Below the pieces are notes generated by a model. The model saw only the letters and a list, made by a program, of their open reading frames with translations. It searched no databases and was not told the DNA's origin. Below, piece after piece: positions 1-10,745 of a stretch of 64,000 nucleotides of DNA. This DNA is from Punica granatum. Taxonomy: Eukaryota > Streptophyta > Magnoliopsida > Myrtales > Lythraceae. The position numbers and the translations under genes were made by a program. The DNA is taken from contig NC_045130.1 in the NCBI RefSeq assembly GCF_007655135.1, forward strand, positions 28,764,605 to 28,828,604. Direction: 5' to 3'. Numbering within the stretch: the first letter of the stretch is position 1; the number at the start of each line of letters is the position of its first letter.

Positions 1-1028
1 GACTTGGAAATATACATCAATCTTATTCGAGTTTGATGTAATGACCATGTACTTATCACTTGCTCAAACCACTTGAAAAAATCATTCTTAGTCTTCTGCC
101 ATACTTGATGTTGAGGACCGTTCAAACTAGCGGTTAATATACGACATCATCAAATAGGGTCAAATTGGTTAAATTAAACCCATACATCATAAGGTTTTGT
201 CCACATATAAGGTCATTGTTTAAAGGATCCTTACTCAAGGTATGACTCAACCTCGGGGCAATTGAGTAATCGTCAAGCGTACGGCTTGAACCTTCGCATC
301 ATTCAAGTATCTCTTATCACTAGTTCCCGAATGATGTCCCTGTTGATTAAAAACCTCATACATTTCAAGCAAAGTACTGGATGACCCAACATCATCATTA
401 CAAGGGTCTCGCGTCCTTAGAGTACGAACGTCAGCTGAGAAATAATATGAGCATAAATTAATTGTCTCCATGCTCAAATATGCCACGCATATTGACCCTT
501 CAACACGAGTTTTTCTGCTTAATGGTCCGCTTCAATTTACCAAGATACCTCTCAAATTGATGCATCCACCTGAATTGAACAAGCCCTCCCCATTCTGTGT
601 CTCATCTACTAAATGTACTGGCAAATGCTCCATAAAATCGGGAAGCGCGGGAGGAAAGATTCTATACAATTTGCATAATATTATGGGAATGTTCCACTCC
701 ATCACGTCCAAGTCTTCGTGCCTTAAGATCATGGAACATAAATCTTTGAAAAACTTGTTAAGCTCTGTCCAAGAGTTTCCATATATGATTGGGCAAGTAC
801 CCGAAAGCAATAAGCAACAATTATTCTATTAAAATGTGACAATTATGACTCTTACACCCTTAGAAAGTACATCGATTGACATCAACAGATATACTATATT
901 GGAATATTCCGTCAGAAAGTGCCAATGGATTTTTTCTGCCGGAACTTTGTGAGAAAAGTTTTCCAGTGGAATTCCAACGGCTTTCTAATGGGGCCATTCC
1001 GTCAGAAAACCCAACAATTCTAGTAGTG
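1..1028 (-). mobile_element. Truncated CACTA (En/Spm) DNA transposon, terminus at 1028
   Basis: The right end reads TTCTAGTAGTG on the plus strand, so on the minus strand the element begins CACTACTAGAA, the CACTA terminal motif. About 130 bp inside the end the motif CCGTCAGAAA occurs twice, as expected of subterminal repeats. Farther in lie transposase-derived reading frames on the minus strand (see 247-810). The other end is beyond the window. The region coding for the N-terminal TNP2 transposase is missing between the terminus and the DUF4218-like part, so this copy is internally deleted. Confidence 0.75.
247..810 (-). pseudogene. CACTA transposase C-terminal fragment (DUF4218-like), broken
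   Basis: The minus-strand frame 810-532 contains FFKDLCSMIL, LCKLYRIFPPALPDFMEHLPVHL and GGCINLRG, which match in order the DUF4218 domain downstream of TNP2 in plant CACTA transposases (the family motif is LCxLExIFPPxFFDxMxHLxxHL). The next frame, 486-247, continues with VEGSI..YL-like and ETINLCSYYF residues typical of the end of that domain. The frames are not contiguous, so a frameshift or stop separates them, and no start or N-terminal domain is present. A domestication product is unlikely given the damage. Confidence 0.7.
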
Positions 1029-1880
1029 TATATTGTGATGTGATCAGTATTCAATAGGAACTAAGAGCACATAGAGAAATGGAAATGAAGCATAAAAAGA
1101 ACAAACAAGTTATACTTGAACATTAACGGCCTATTTTTATGCCTCTGACTTTTCCCATTTTTCCTTGTGATTGTTGGGTCAACAAATTATTTATCAGTCT
1201 TCATATTCAGCAAAACAACAAAGAACCCGAAAAAAAAAAACAAAACAAAAACTTCAGTGTACACAAACATGATGTACTATGCATCTAGCTATATAAATTT
1301 TTCCTTGCCAATTATTAAATGAGCTAGTGGGTGGGTGAACATATGAACAAAATGCAACTGGATTCTTGCACGTGTAATGGCAATGAGTAGCAAATGTGAA
1401 CCTAAAGCCATGCCTTGGTCGAGAGAGATAGAGAGAGTGTCCCCCCATTAATTTCACGATTTTTGTCTGATTCCAGTCCCTAATTATCAAGTTGTCAATC
1501 CAGAGCCTTGTGGGGCACTAAATTTTTGCTCCATTATTTTTTCTAAGGATAAGCATCTATGTGGCTGTATTTGTCGCTCAACCAATTAATAATTGATCAG
1601 AGAAACGACTACTATATCTTTCTTATAAAAGCTTGGAAAATATAAGACATTAGCTTTATGCCCATGCATTGCACAAGTTTTAGCTAAAATGTTTATTTTT
1701 AAAGATAATTTTAAAATTTTAATAACCCGATTAAAATGTTTAATAAGAGACATCTTTCTATAGTAAAATTGTTCAAATGCTAATAAAAATAAATTAAAGA
1801 TAATTGAAAGTGACAGTTATATTATCAAATATTATTTTCTTTAATACTATATATCAATTAAAATTATTAAATATTTTGAG
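1029..1880. other. Intergenic, no gene seen
   Basis: Moderately AT-rich DNA becoming strongly AT-rich after about 1700. Short open frames here have no recognisable motif or codon structure. There is an A-rich stretch near 1231-1250. Confidence 0.5.
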
Positions 1881-2935
1881 AAATAAACTTTTAATAAATA
1901 TAAATTTATCATTTTAGTCTAATTTAATGGAGTGAGAGTGAAGTGTGTATATATATATATATATATGTTATTTATAAATATGTAGATCTATAGACGATAA
2001 TTTATTTTTTAATAATTATTTAATTAAAATGAATTAATATATATATTTATAATTGCATCGCTTTTTATTTGTATTTAATTCATGCCATTATATCATTAAG
2101 ATAGTATTTATTTTCTTTTAAATAGTATTTTTTTAATCTTGAATATTATTTACACATTTACATTTATGACCCTATACTATTTAAAAATTACATTTTTACC
2201 CTTATTTATTGTTGGGATACAAGTTTATAGAAATAAACTCTTAATAAATATAAATTTTCCATTTTAATCTAATTTAATGGAGTGAGAGTGAAGTGTATAT
2301 ATATATATATATATATGTTATTTATAAATATGTAGATCTATAGATGATAATTTATTTTTTGATAGTTATTTAATGAAAATGAATTAATATATATGTTTAT
2401 AATTGCGTCGCTATATATTTGGATTTAATTCATGCACGTATATCATTAAGATAATACTTATTTTCTTTAAAATAGTATTTTTATCTTGAATATTATTTAG
2501 GCATTTACATTTGTGACCCCACACTATTTAAAAAATTGCATTTCTACCCTTATTTATTGTTTAATACAACTTTACATAAATAAACTCTTAATAAATGTAA
2601 ATTTACCATTTTAATCTAATTTAATGGAGTGAGAGTGAAGTGTGTGTGCGTATATATATTTATATGTTACTTATAAATATGTAGATCTATAGATAATAAT
2701 TTATTTTTTGATAATTATTTAATTAAAATGAATTAATATATATATATATATATATATTATTGAGTCGTTATTCATTTGCATTTAATCCATGAACATATAA
2801 CATTAAGATGGTACTTATTTTCTTTAAAATAGTATTTTTAATCTTGAATATTATTTAGACATTTATATTTATGACCCTATACTATATAATCAAATTGCAT
2901 TTCTACCCTTATTTATTTTTGGAATACAACTTTAT
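1880..2935. repeat. Three tandem copies of a ~350-bp AT-rich repeat
   Basis: Three successive units begin with AAATAAACTYTTAATAAATRTAAATTT near 1881, 2231 and 2577. Each carries the same ordered landmarks: TTTAATGGAGTGAGAGTGAAGTG, an (AT)n tract, TATGTAGATCTATAGA, a GAATTAATATATATA block, and an ending with CTATACTAT..ACCCTTATTTATT. Units differ mainly in the length of the (AT)n tract and a few substitutions. No coding capacity. Confidence 0.85.
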
Positions 2936-3856
2936 ATATATATATATATATACATATGGATTCTCAATGTACTTTATTCATTTTATCGAACTCAAAATTT
3001 CCGTTGGCAGTTAATGCTAATTGAAAATCGAAATGTCAATATAAGATATTTGTACAAATAGTACTGTTAGGTTCCACTACCGCAATTTAAAATTTTGAGT
3101 TCGCTACATGAATGTTCACTTATTGTACCTTTATAATTCTACAAGAAAATTATTATAATTTTTTCGGCTGCAACAAAAGCCCATGGAACTAATATTATGA
3201 AATAGTAATCCTAGTAGCTATGAAGGTGCGTGAATAATCCTATTGAGTATCAAATACGAAATCTTTGGTTACGCACAAGGGTGTGCTCGGTGAGATTGTC
3301 ACTGGTTTCATTCCCATAGTTTGAGAGTTGAAGAATTAGTCCACCTCATAGTATGTAGAACCTCGAGGGCTAGGGTTCAATAGATTATGCCTTTCTGCTT
3401 TTAATTACAAATTAAATGCAAGAATTTAAGAGGAAATAGATAATATATATATATATATATAAATGTCGAAAGTTTTATTAGTGAGAATTGAATTTATTCA
3501 TAAAAAAACAAGAATTAAATTCATAACTCTTTAGTCCTAGATCGTGGTGACATCAATGCACCAAAATTCCATTTAAAGAGTGTTCCATTTTGGTTAATCG
3601 TAGACGACAAATTGTTCAGAATGCACTTGGCACAAGAGAGTGAGTACAAAAGACATCTCTTGCCATGTGAGACTGGATGTTAGGAGTTAATAGTAATCCA
3701 ATAAAGTCAGATATATAGATGGTTTTATAAGATATATAAGATGGTTGGATTTCAACATTTATAAATTTATAAATGTAAGATATTGACTGGATATGAATGA
3801 TCGAGCTTACTTATGAGTTTAGTGGTAAACTAACTCATTTTCCTCGTATATACTAA
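2936..3856. other. AT-rich intergenic DNA
   Basis: Contains (AT)n tracts near 2933-2952 and 3443-3461. Between about 3230 and 3390 there are box-B-like strings (GGGCTAGGGTTCAATAG) that could be an old tRNA-derived SINE, but box A, tail and target duplication were not found. No gene. Confidence 0.4.
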
Positions 3857-4185
3857 GGCTTGGTTTGTCAGTGTTGTTGTTAAAATATAAGAACTGAAGT
3901 ATAATTGTTGAAAAATAAGTGTTGATTTTTTAATAAGTAAAAGTATTTGGGAGGTAATAATTAAAAACTGCTGAAAGTAAAAAAGAGAGTAGTTATTAAT
4001 ATTTGAAACAGAATCTGCAGAAGTAAATTTTATAAGCACTTATTAACCTGCTTAAGAAAATCACATTTACAACTGCAATTTCGATTCAAATCATGGTTTC
4101 AAAAACTCTCACTAAATACGAAATCTGCTTAAGATTATAAGAAAAAGTGATTATAGAACATTTCACCGCACTCCAAAACAAACTC
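3857..4185. mobile_element. Harbinger/Tourist-like MITE (329 bp)
   Basis: Flanked by TAA on both sides (3854-3856 and 4186-4188), the PIF/Harbinger target preference. The left end is GGCTTGGTTTGTCAGTG; the reverse complement of the right end is GAGTTTGTTTTGGAGTG, an imperfect terminal inverted repeat. AT-rich and non-coding, with no transposase. Confidence 0.6.
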
Positions 4186-4188
4186 TAA

Positions 4189-6696
4189 ATGTCATTAAAT
4201 TAATCAACGCTATTCTTTTCTTAAGAAGAGAGAGATTAAAGGACAAAATTAAGGTTACATTATAGTGACCTCCGCCGACTTTCTCGACGTCAACCGACAT
4301 TTAAATTTAAATTCATATAAAGAATGGTATTTGGAAATTAATTATCTTCATTCCTTAAACAAAAAGAAGAAATTATATAATGTGAAGACGCAAGGACAAA
4401 AGCCTCTCGTTATGACAACTGGTCCCTTTCAAGTAATTATCCCCTGATAATTGATAATAACTGTTAAAGATTTGTTTGTCTCTTTTGTGAAACAAAATCT
4501 TGCTTATTTTCCAGTTCCTCTCTCCCCTTCGCGGTGTCTAGCTAGCATCAGAAAAATGGACAATTTCTATCTCATGTCTCATTGTCAGGTTGGTCTCCTT
4601 CAATTAAGATGCCGAGGTCAGATTGGAAACCTGAATTGCCTTGATCAAGTTTGGTGGTTAGGCATGCCGTGCGAGGACCAAAGGCTGAGAGCACGTTGAT
4701 GATAAATTGTTTTGGTCAGTTTGATCAGCTTTTTGCATCCATGGCTCTCTTAGATCGGAAAAAGTTGCACAAAGCAGGGAAGCCGATACCTCGCTACTAC
4801 GTATATTGTGGGATTTGTTCCCGATTTGCTCCCGAGATTTATTCTTTGACCTGTACACTAGCCTTATTCTCCTGTATCATATTTGGTTAGGATAGATATT
4901 TTATTTATCTTTCCATAGAAATCCTAGACCAGATTAGCTTACGGCTTCTTCTACAGGTCATGTACATGTACATATGTCAGAGAATTGAGATTAATGAAAT
5001 TATGCTTTTGAGCTCATCAGAAACTTAATACTCGCAGGATGAGGTAGACTATAAATGCAAGATAAGCATCTGCCATGATGCTCACTAAAGAGCCTTACCC
5101 TACTCTCGTTACTTCACCGACCCAAGAGGAAGGAAGTCTAGCAGAAGATGGCCATTGATCACCATCACCAGCACTATGATCACCCAAGCGACAGTCTGAC
5201 CCGAGAAAGAGCAATGCAGAGAGGAAACGCGTTATCTGATCAATCCAACCGCTAGCGCAGGTGGGGCAAAGTCGCAGAATCTCATCATGCGTCAAGGGAG
5301 GGGTCGTTTCAATAGACGCATAATGGTTTTCCAATAATCTGTGGTTCTTTGAACTATATTTATAATGATTCTGATAAAAAAACAAAATGCAAAGTAACAT
5401 ATAAAATTGAGTTAATTTCTCTCAGTGCCAATTTATATGTACAGTTTTTCTTTTCATTATGAATGCAGTATTACATATTTTACAATATATACTATTCTTT
5501 ATATAATTCAATTGTCGCAAATATATTTTTCGATCCAATATTACTTAGGTTGATTGTCTATTATAACCATAAAAAAAATTATTATAAAAAAATGCGCAAC
5601 GTGGGGGAGCTTGATTTGACTATTCTTGCTTATCAAATTCTCTCAATACTTTCATTATTTCATTTTTACTGAAATTATGATAGATATTTATTATGTTAAC
5701 ATATTGTAAATAAACGTTAAAAGTTTTTTCTGGAAAATGAAAGAGTTGTTAAAAGTTCATGAACAATATTAAAATTTCCTAAAAAAAATTCAACAAATTA
5801 ACTAGCTTCTTGGACCCGTGCAGTGCCCAGGCCTCCACTTAGTCAATAATAGATTTAGACAATGAAAATGACCGAGAATTTCTCTCCTAATATGATATTA
5901 CCAATTCTCCTAATTTTTAATCCCCTTTCTTCAGCTAATGCCATTGATTCATCGACATATATCGTAGCGAGGAAAACTATCTATGGCGATATTCTACTAC
6001 ATATTGCAGGATTACAAATGCGTGAGGCACCTAAAGCAACCTTCCCTGAATGTGACCACCGTGTCAAAAAGAACTGGGTGAACAGATCTTGAACAAATAT
6101 ATATGATCGAGTTTGATTCAATTTCGATAATTATATATATTAAGTCCTATTCGTTCCTTTTATATATCCTGTTTGGACGCAATACAAATTCCCACGAAGC
6201 TATTAGGTTTAATATCAATACGTGTAGTCTTTTTTTTTGGTGAAAATATGTATGTAGTCTTTGTAGAAAATGAGATTGCTATGAGCAAATGTCAGCAAGA
6301 TCTCAGCTGCCGGGAAATAGAATAGCATTGCCAAAATTAATAAAATCTCCACGAATTAGATTTTTTTTTCTATTTTCAATTTTAAGGGAGGCATATAAAG
6401 TATAATAATTAACATATAGGAAAGATAATTAAAAGGGTAATAGAGATTTTACTGACGAGAATCAAAACTATATCATATCCCCTTTTTTATAAATTAATTT
6501 TTTTAGGTGAGATCGTGGATTTCTTTAGTTTATTAACTGAAACTAATATAGTTCGAAGAATTAGTATGATCACGAAATGTTTCGAGTAAAGTTGAATTTT
6601 TATATTGCAAATAAAATATATCCGCTGAAAGTTTAATGTTGATACATTTTTTTATAAATAGTCATAATTTTACTAGGTACGTAGAAGGGATCCTCA
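4189..6696. other. Intergenic, degraded transposon-like sequence, no gene supported
   Basis: Holds several short open frames on both strands (for example near 4450-4890, 5095-5400 and 5862-6092) without recognisable domains. The stretch 4780-5030 (repeated stop codons, an AATGAAATTATG string) resembles LTR sequence, but no matching partner, primer site or target duplication was found. The 5862-6092 frame has a hydrophobic N-terminal part but no supporting structure. Confidence 0.35.
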
Positions 6697-7087
6697 GAGC
6701 ATGTCTAGCGGTTATAAAATTACTCATGGGACCTACTCCACGTGGCGGCACTGCCCTTGGCACTCCCAGGAGAGTGTTGGGCCAATTGGGGCAGGCCGCG
6801 TGGCCTGTTGAGCCCACACAACCTGCCCCTTTACTTTTTATTTTTAAAAAATAAAAAATCAGAGAAAGAAAGAGAGAGGAGGAGGAAAAAAGAAGTGAAT
6901 GGCCCAAATCGAGAGAGAAAGAAAGAGAATGGCAAAAATGATACTGGTAGGCTTCATATGAGTGTCAATTATCAGAGTGATTTTTTATGGTGAGTGCTAG
7001 TATTATACTCCTTTAACGTGGTATCAATGTGGCACATGTGAGGTCTAATTTGATACTCAAATGAGTGTCATTCATTGGACATGCTTT
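6697..7087. mobile_element. Possible hAT-like MITE
   Basis: The left end reads GAGCATGTCTAGCGG and the reverse complement of the right end reads AAGCATGTCCAATGA, similar to the GAGCATCTCCAATGG-type ends of common plant non-autonomous elements. The interior is GC-rich on the left (TTGGGCCAATTGGGGCAGGCC) followed by an A/G-rich tract. An 8-bp target duplication was not clear, so the call is tentative. Confidence 0.35.
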
Positions 7088-9137
7088 TATATGTGATATG
7101 AAGTCCAACTAATCCAGTTGATCCATTAACGGGTTAAAACTATCTCATAATAAATTTGTTTCATTTACAAAATTCGAACTCGAGATTTTATTTAAGAAAA
7201 ATAAATACTGAATCACCTGAACTAACTATATCGGTGTACGAATTAGAATTTTAAATATGTGAGAATAATGAGGAAAATATTTAGAAGTACTGGGCTTTCT
7301 TTTGGGGTGCAAGACATGAAATTCTTTTCTTTTAAATAATGGTACAATTGGCCAATGGAACCTTGACAGCTTGATATGGTTGTCGTCGAGCTGTTTTCTT
7401 TCTTTTTCTTTTTATGCTGTGTAATCGTGGTTTAACTTTTGAGATGGCATGCTCATCCATATAGTTATATATATATATATATTAAGAAGGAAAGTTGAAG
7501 TGTGTAAAAGAGACGTTGCTTTTCAATGCCGTCTTGTCTATTACTTCCATATATCGTCTTGGGAGTCAATTGTTGTTTATTATAGGGTCGCGTCGTGGAA
7601 CATTAGTACTAGTTATAATCATCATAAGCATCACTTGTTATTCCAGTCGTATCATCATCTATAATAATGATAATAGAAAAATCGATGTATACAATCTTCT
7701 GGTGAAGTATCTCAACAATTATAAATGGCTAAGTCTCATTAAAATCTTTAAAATAGAAAAATCCAAAATGGGTATTACGTACTAACATTTTTAATGATTT
7801 ATACCAACTCACAAATTAACATCAGATCTTGAGCAGATTACATTATCGACATTGGGTTCAATAAGTATGAGCATTCCTACTTAAATAAGGAGTCTTATGA
7901 TTTGTTTGTTTACACAATCAAATTTAACTTTATTTAACTTTATTTTTTTATCAACTCAACAACACAATCATTAATTTTCTATATTTCTCTTCAAATTTTT
8001 TTTCATATTTTTTCTTATCTATTATTATAATTATTTTTAATACTAAATTCTCTTAACTATTCAATTTTTTTTCTCAATTTCAACACTTTTTTCTCAAATA
8101 AAATTATTACTTTGTATTTTTTATTTAAATTCTCTCATATATTTTTCCCAACTAATTTTGTCTTGATCTTCTCTAACAAAACTAAATCAATAATACTTGA
8201 TCACTATAACTACCGATGGCCGTGGATACATCAGAGAGCTCGGTGCAAGGGGCTGGGTGTGTATATGTGTAGGAGACAATGGACTGCCTTCCCGGAATCA
8301 GATAAGATTAATAGCACAGATTTGGTGATTTTGCATCAATTACACCTCGACTATTTGATATGGCAGCTCTGCTCCTGCTAGCTGATCATGCACGCACAAT
8401 CACCTCTTAGAATATTGTGGTTTCTTGTCTTGCTTCTTTTTTTTTTCCCCCCTCATTTTCTCTTCTTTTAATTTCCTTTTAAAGTGGGAAAAAAGAAAGA
8501 AATTACGTAATCTTATCTCTCTCACAACCAATGAACTTTTGCGAAGTTCGGATTTCGTAATCCATATGCGCCATCAAAGAGAGATAGAAGCTCCTAAATT
8601 CTCAAGAAATGACAGTCATTATTTACAATCGTTACATTTTGTTGTGGACTGATTTTAGTTGGTTTTTCTTTAGTTTGAATCATCAGGGGTTCGGAAGCTC
8701 AGTAGGTTCGACTAATCTAGGTTCGAGTTGCATCAGGCTACTGAGGAGTAAAACTCTCTTGATCGTATCAAATAAGGTATAGTGCAGCGGTGCATGACTT
8801 TACCTGCTAATCAAGAATTTATAGGTTTTATACATATTGTTGGACTAATCGTGCCCCTCTTTTAGCTCATTGAATTTCTATTTCATTTTATTAAATCTAC
8901 GGGCTTCCTTGTAATCAAAAAATTATTCTCCCAACCACGAACATGGAGTTTCGCCGTTTATAAAATTTGGTAAAAAGATGTTTTGAGTTACATCACTCTT
9001 TCAAGTTTGGGGATGAAGCATCTAAAGTGACTCCCCTTACTAACAAGTACACTTCCCAATATGAAAACAGTATTTTTCTCCCCGAATAGATTTGATGCTG
9101 CTTAATACTCAATGACAGCCTGTTAGTTTTTTTTTTT
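7088..9137. other. AT-rich intergenic, no gene seen
   Basis: Around 7130-7250 the minus strand has a box-A-like GTTAGTTCAGGTGATTCAG and box-B-like GAGTTCGAATTTTG at tRNA spacing, possibly an old SINE. Around 7905-8100 there is T-rich sequence sharing AACTTTA/AACTCAACA motifs with the MITE at 44624-44857. Otherwise nothing recognised; open frames are short and compositionally driven. Confidence 0.35.
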
Positions 9138-9460
9138 CGTTTTAACATAACATATACCGTGATTTTACTATTTTTTTAAATTTATCTCATGGTAAAAAAA
9201 ATTATTTGAGAATACCTATGGTTTGCTTGTTGTTCTACATCTAACCGGCCGTGACTACTTCCGTCAAAAATCAACGGAAAAGCTTATGTGGCCATTTAAG
9301 GGGATAATGGTACCATGCCATTTGTGAACTATCCAACAAAATGACGACACATGTAACCCTGAGCCCACTCGCTATTTAAAATAGCCCATAATTTCTCATA
9401 TTTCAAATTTTGCCCCAAATCTCTCTCCCTCTCTCCCCTTCTTCCTCCTCACTCCTCCTC
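9138..9460 (+). repeat. Left terminal inverted repeat of the Mutator-like element
   Basis: Pairs with the reverse complement of 15561-15880 over nearly its whole length, with scattered substitutions. The best block is CTATCCAACAAAATGA followed by ACACATGTAACCCT in both arms. It ends inward in a CT-rich tract. Confidence 0.75.
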
Positions 9461-9726
9461 TTCTTCTTCTCACGGTATGTCATCCTCTGCCATTTCTCTT
9501 CTCCTCCTCCTTCCCATATCCTGTCTCTGCTCTCCATGCCCGACACCATCATCATCGCCTCCTCCATCACCACTCCATCATCTTCTTTTTCTCCTCTCCA
9601 TCACCATCCTTCTCCTCCTCCCCTTGACATGGCGCACACACGCACACAAATAGACCCTTCCCTTCCGCTTTAACCTTCACGCCATCATCATCATCATCAT
9701 CTTCACACAGACTGAGGAGCTTTGTA

Positions 9727-9749
9727 TCTCTCTCTCTCTCTCTCTCTCT
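9727..9749. repeat. (TC)n microsatellite
   Basis: A run of TC dinucleotides in the leader of the captured segment. A (CAT)n run lies just upstream at about 9681-9702, and the whole interval 9410-9750 is pyrimidine-rich on the plus strand. Confidence 0.85.
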
Positions 9750-9842
9750 GCTTCTTGTCACCATCATTGCCGCCCAAGTGACGAAGGCTGGAGAGATTGA
9801 GCGGGAGAGAACGAAACAGAGGCGAGACTCCAGAGAAGGAAG

Positions 9843-10035
9843 ATGCACGCCGAGAGTGAAATCGAATCATCAGTTCCTATAGTATCAGCTTCGCCGCCGC
9901 CTGAGGCAACAGGCGATTCTGCAGCAAAGGCCTCGCCTCCTCACTGGGAAGACGTCATAGCTCCGACGGCAAAAGCTGACGCTGATGATGTTAACTCAAC
10001 ATCTAATCTATCGACTCTGTATGCATCGATTGATC
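9843..10035 (+). pseudogene. Small ORF inside the Mutator-like element, interrupted by copia
   Basis: An ATG at 9843 follows a purine-rich, leader-like sequence. It opens about 64 codons of Glu/Ala/Pro/Ser-rich protein (MHAESEIESS.., PPPEATGDSAAKASPPHW..) up to the copia insertion point. Past the second target-site copy (15464-15468) the same frame continues from 15469 for about 29 codons and stops just before the right TIR. The second part is strongly hydrophobic (IVVFYLIAASLMIFV), so the undisturbed ORF would encode a short protein of about 94 aa with one C-terminal membrane span. I do not recognise the family. It may be a captured gene fragment or a chance frame; as it stands it is disrupted. 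Confidence 0.45.
10031..10035. repeat. Target-site duplication TGATC (left)
   Basis: TGATC directly precedes the TG of the left LTR and is repeated at 15464-15468 directly after the CA of the right LTR: a perfect 5-bp duplication, the usual size for Ty1/copia. Confidence 0.93.
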
Positions 10036-10730
10036 TGTTGGGAAGGGATGTACTTAACCAAATAATAACGCAGCGATTAATCTTCCTCCCCTACTAGTGT
10101 AATCGAGATAGGAACTAATCAAATCAACCAACAAGCAGTAAAGTAAAAGAACACCAAGAATTTTACGTGGAAAACCCCAATGTGGGGAAAAACCACGGGA
10201 CCAACTCCGAATCAACAATCCACTATGAATGAAGGTTATACAATGTCTTTCATCAAGGGTAAACCCTTGGATCACCAAACTCAAGAGAAACACTCTCTTG
10301 GATCACCCAAACACTAAATTCGTCACCCACACCGGGTGGTTCACAAAGTCAGCTGAAACAGCACCTACAGAGCTCGAATAGAAATTCTGACCGTTCAGAA
10401 CTTAGCCCCACGTGTTGTGAAGCTGCTGTCAAAATTTCGTCCCAATCGGAGTTCGTTTGACGTCCCGATCGAGGTTTGATCTCCAGCTGCGCGCTGCCCC
10501 TGTTTATCCGATTTTGCTCTGTTCTTTTGTTGCTGCTTCTGCTGATCTGCTGCTTCTGTCTGCTGCTGCCGCACGTCCGCTAATCTGCAGCTGTTCTGCT
10601 GCTATTTATTCCTCAGCTAGTTTGCTGAAATATTAACCCTAACAAAACTGGGTTCTTGGGCTTATTAAATCCCGATAAAAGCCCAATACAATTGAGCCCA
10701 ACTTCCTCCAAATTGGAGGGATACCCAACA
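10036..10730 (-). repeat. 3' LTR of the copia element (695 bp)
   Basis: Begins TGTTGGGAAGG and ends GATACCCAACA, so it has the TG..CA ends and a short terminal inverted repeat (TGTTGGG/CCCAACA). It is the same length as 14769-15463 and differs from it at three positions that I could find (GGGATG/GGAATG, CCCCAATG/CCCCGATG, AAATCCCG/AAAGCCCG). The element reads on the minus strand, so this lower-coordinate copy is the 3' LTR. Confidence 0.96.
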
Positions 10731-10745
10731 AACTCCCCCTCCCGA
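10731..10745 (-). promoter_or_regulatory. Polypurine tract (plus-strand priming site) of copia
   Basis: The minus strand reads TCGGGAGGGGGAGTT directly between the stop codon of the polyprotein and the 3' LTR. This is the expected position and composition for the RNase-H-resistant primer. Confidence 0.85.

Noticed and set aside
4780..5030. Possible solo LTR
   Set aside because: Composition looks LTR-like, but no TG..CA boundaries with a target duplication could be found.
5862..6092. Small protein with hydrophobic N-terminus
   Set aside because: No homologue recognised, no promoter or splice context, and similar frames are expected by chance in AT-rich DNA.
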